From Lachnoclostridium sp. UBA1308 (GTDB lineage Bacteria > Bacillota > Clostridia > Lachnospirales > Lachnospiraceae), in contig DBTU01000058.1 in assembly GCA_002307215.1 (NCBI GenBank), positions 1-64,000 on the forward strand: a DNA stretch of 64,000 nucleotides, written 5' to 3'. The position numbers and the translations under genes were made by a program. This document shows, piece after piece, positions 61,489 through 64,000 of this stretch (positions are counted from its first letter, which is position 1; each line of letters opens with the position of its first letter). The notes beneath the pieces are model-generated. The model was not told the DNA's origin, ran no database searches, and was given only the letters and a program-made list of their open reading frames with translations.

Positions 61489-64000
61489 TTAATAAGCAGT
61501 AATGCTCTGGTTAATATCAATCTTATACAAGAAGTAAGAAGTATCAGTATTAGCAACCTTCACATATACCGCTGATACATAAATACTTTTTCCAGCAGTT
61601 AAACCAGTATCTGCTGATATTATCCCTGTATCACCTAAAGTATAGTCAACTTTTTCTATCGGCAAGGTAGTTCCGTTAACTGCTACAGATACTGCTGCAT
61701 TAACTGCTGTTAATACAGTAGTGTAAGTAGAAGCTGATACTGTAGGACTAACAGAATTAATTGTCTTAGTAGTTGTATCAGTTAATGTAAATGTCTTCTG
61801 ATCAAGAAGTGCTGTAGCAACTCTATAATCCGAATTACCTGCTGTACTCAGCTGAACCTGAGCTGTAACCTTTACAATATATGTGCCAATAGCATCTGAA
61901 GTAACTGCCTGACCTGCTGCACTTTGTACAACCGGGATTGTTGTATCATAATCGCTGGAGGTAACAGTAGGAGCGTTGCCGCTAGTATCTGTCACTGCAA
62001 CAACATATTGATTCGGAAGAAGCTTTGATACCTTCACTCCTGCACTATTGTATCCATATACACCAACAGTAATAGATGAATCTGTAACGCTCTTAACATC
62101 AATAGCTGTACTGCTAAGCTCTACCTTATAGGAAACTACCTTCATAGCATCCACAGAAGTAGCATCTGTAACATTAACTGTTACCCATACATATTTGGTA
62201 GTAGTTAAAGAAGTAATACCTACTTTGTATGAATACTGACCAACTTGTGCCTTTGTACTAGAACCTATAATTCCAGTATAACCTTTGAAATTAAGTACCA
62301 CTTTACCAGCGGTTGTAATATCAAATGAAGGAGTAGGTAAACTACATCCTGAGGTTATTGTAGGACCTGCTATCTTGTCGAAAGTTACACCACTAGCGGT
62401 AGCATCATTACCCATAGAGTCTTTAATAGCAACATTTACATTGGCTCCAGATTCATCTACATCGCTGTTACCAATTGAAACACTGGTTGCATCCTGTACT
62501 GCAGAAGCAAATGATCTTGCAGCTACGATTGTTACATCAAATGCACCAACCTGAGTTGTTCCGCTGTATACAAGAACTGTTACGGTACCGGTTGATACAG
62601 GATACATTACGTAACCGCCAATAACCAGCTTAGAAAAATCAGTTGATTTAAATGTGAAAGCTGAGCTGTTATATATGTTTGTTGAATATTTTATATCTGT
62701 AGTATCTTTGTTGAGAGTATACTTAACAGCAATTTTGTTGTTATCAGTTGCAGCTACAGTAACTCCTGTTGCAGAATATGACAAGCTTGCTTTATCGGTT
62801 GCATCTGTAAGCAAAGGAGCCGCAAACTTCATTGACCCTGCTGTAATTACATCCTTGTTCTTAGCAGTTGCAATAGCATCATCACTGAATGTTAATGTCT
62901 TAAATACCAAAGCTGTTGCATCATATACTGTTGCTTCCCACTTAACAGAAATCTTAGCTGTATTACCATCTGCATAAAGGAAAGCAGTACTTCCTGCTGA
63001 ATAACCCTTATTGAAATCTCCACCATAAGTGTAGGTCAAATATGTGCCAAAAGCAGAGTCTGAACCGGTGTAAATGATAACGCCATCACTGTTGTATGCT
63101 TTAACGCTTGATGACATATCTTGATAACCTACTGAGGTATCAACATCAAAGTCATCGAAAACAACGCTCGTGACGTTAATTAACTCAACCTTAGCTGCCG
63201 TAAATGTACCTGTAAGCTTACCGTATACATAATTGTATGCACTGCCTTGTGTGAAAGCACCGTATGCATCAAATGTTACGATCTTGCCAGTTGCATCAAG
63301 GGATGTACTCTTAATCTTTTCTGTACCGGTTAATACTGGCTTGCCAGCGATAACCTGATATAAAGAAGATCCGGTTGTAACATCAGTCTTGCTCATGTCT
63401 GCATCAAAGGTTACCTTAAAGGTATCTAAGTCAACTTGTTTAACAGAAACAATGCTAGGAACAACTGTGATTACTTGAGTATCTGTTGCTTTAACTAAAT
63501 TTGTGCTTACGCTTGTTGTTGCATTTGCTGTAACTGTGTAAGTTCCAGGAAGTGTTGCTGTAAACACACCTGCTGTTACAGTAGCGCCTGTTTTATCAAC
63601 AGTCCACTTTACATCACTTGTTGAACCGGTAGTAGCTCCACCAAATGTTGTGTAGGTATAAGCAAGTGTAGTAGCCTTGTCAATAGCAACTGTACCGGGA
63701 TCTGTAATTGTAATAGTCTTCATATTATCCTTTACAGTTACCTTTGCGGTTACAGTAGCAACTTTCTTGCCTGTGCTCTTCTTTGTTACTTTACATGTGA
63801 TTGTAGCTGTACCGATACCAACTGCCTTTGTAAGACCATTAGTACTGGTTACTTTAGCTACCTTTGTGTTAGACGATGTCCATGAATATTTGCATCCGCT
63901 AACCAATGTAGCTTTCTTGAAGTTGAAGTCAAAACTCGATTTCGCAGCTGGCTCGCCAAGAAGCAATGTCTTGGATGTAGTGCTAAGCGCAGGTGTTGTA
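61489..64000 (-). CDS. Large Ig-like (Big2) surface protein, 5' part outside window
   Basis: The reading frame stays open to the window edge; codons upstream of 63966 read ..TPALSTTSKT. About 837 residues are visible. The first is a Big2 domain (KYSWTSSNTKVAKVTSTNGL, then TKAVGIGTATITC), a second Ig-like unit follows (KWTVDKTGATVTAGVFTATL), then a long Thr/Ser/Val/Ala-rich beta-rich region. It ends IDINQSITAY without LPXTG or membrane anchor, so attachment would be by an N-terminal module (for example SLH) not seen here. An S-layer-like role is inference. A strong terminator follows. Confidence 0.82.
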   Translation of the reverse strand, partial: TTPALSTTSKTLLLGEPAAKSSFDFNFKKATLVSGCKYSWTSSNTKVAKVTSTNGLTKAVGIGTATITCKVTKKSTGKKVATVTAKVTVKDNMKTITITDPGTVAIDKATTLAYTYTTFGGATTGSTSDVKWTVDKTGATVTAGVFTATLPGTYTVTANATTSVSTNLVKATDTQVITVVPSIVSVKQVDLDTFKVTFDADMSKTDVTTGSSLYQVIAGKPVLTGTEKIKSTSLDATGKIVTFDAYGAFTQGSAYNYVYGKLTGTFTAAKVELINVTSVVFDDFDVDTSVGYQDMSSSVKAYNSDGVIIYTGSDSAFGTYLTYTYGGDFNKGYSAGSTAFLYADGNTAKISVKWEATVYDATALVFKTLTFSDDAIATAKNKDVITAGSMKFAAPLLTDATDKASLSYSATGVTVAATDNNKIAVKYTLNKDTTDIKYSTNIYNSSAFTFKSTDFSKLVIGGYVMYPVSTGTVTVLVYSGTTQVGAFDVTIVAARSFASAVQDATSVSIGNSDVDESGANVNVAIKDSMGNDATASGVTFDKIAGPTITSGCSLPTPSFDITTAGKVVLNFKGYTGIIGSSTKAQVGQYSYKVGITSLTTTKYVWVTVNVTDATSVDAMKVVSYKVELSSTAIDVKSVTDSSITVGVYGYNSAGVKVSKLLPNQYVVAVTDTSGNAPTVTSSDYDTTIPVVQSAAGQAVTSDAIGTYIVKVTAQVQLSTAGNSDYRVATALLDQKTFTLTDTTTKTINSVSPTVSASTYTTVLTAVNAAVSVAVNGTTLPIEKVDYTLGDTGIISADTGLTAGKSIYVSAVYVKVANTDTSYFLYKIDINQSITAY

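Noticed and set aside
62285..62977. Plus-strand ORFs opposite the Ig-like surface protein
   Set aside because: They mirror the Thr/Ser/Val-rich codons of the minus-strand gene and lack start sites.

Overview
The window looks like chromosomal DNA of an anaerobic, endospore-forming, low-GC Firmicute, most likely a Lachnospiraceae / Clostridium cluster XIVa organism close to Lachnoclostridium. The basis is a spoIIA-sigF / spoVAC-D-E sporulation block, a Ni-Fe CO dehydrogenase, pyruvate formate-lyase under a ZTP (pfl-type) riboswitch, lysine synthesis by the DapL aminotransferase route, strong AGGAGG ribosome-binding sites and AT-rich spacers. Species is not determined. I see no rRNA, tRNA, CRISPR array, prophage or complete insertion sequence.

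Layout. 0.2-5.7 kb (minus): stand-alone CO dehydrogenase cooS, ilvD with a repeat-filled 5' leader, a FadR-type GntR regulator whose promoter shares half-sites with the ilvD promoter, and a beta-carbonic anhydrase. 5.9-9.2 kb (minus): XRE regulator, PLDNc small membrane protein and an ABC exporter, resembling Bacillus yxlEFG. 9.6-20.4 kb: a flavin/Fe-S membrane oxidoreductase, dapL and lysA with a divergent LysR gene, a MIF-like tautomerase, a CgeB-like glycosyltransferase, a chemoreceptor and a CcdA-TlpA fusion. 20.5-30.7 kb: CotH-kinase surface protein, rarA, VanZ-like, YigZ/IMPACT, a class A penicillin-binding protein behind a structured leader, and a TrmH-family methylase. 31.0-37.1 kb (minus): spoIIAA-spoIIAB-sigF, a 49-residue membrane protein, spoVAC-spoVAD-spoVAE, plus a zinc-ribbon/TPR protein preceded by a 47-codon gene. 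37.9-47.1 kb: lipoprotein, YihY, SpoIID/LytB-like protein and a Gld-type ABC operon. 47.5-49.7 kb (minus): dapA-dapB under a lysine riboswitch. 50.2-58.8 kb: double-OB SSB-like protein, typA, an orphan Panacea-domain protein, AI-2E-family permease, ECF S component, pflB. 59.3-64.0 kb (minus): O-antigen-ligase-like membrane protein and the 3' part of a large Ig-like surface protein cut by the window edge.

Regulatory logic. Lysine/DAP synthesis is split into two units: dapA-dapB has a complete lysine riboswitch with terminator, while lysA-dapL faces a LysR-type gene. pflB has a consensus sigma-A promoter, a ZTP aptamer and an overlapping terminator. The PBP leader carries two competing copies of a pairing strand and may be an uncharacterised switch.

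Non-coding repeats are the most unusual content. Four families recur: (F1) a ~200-bp hairpin with GTTACAGTTCARCC ends that in three of four longer copies abuts a stop codon; (F2) a ~160-bp hairpin present twice with many compensatory substitutions, so the pairing rather than the sequence is conserved; (F3) a ~60-nt leader motif present four times, each time in sense orientation ahead of a gene; (F4) a 272-bp element with 19-bp terminal inverted repeats and scattered half-copies. F2 and F3 are the best candidates for undescribed elements.
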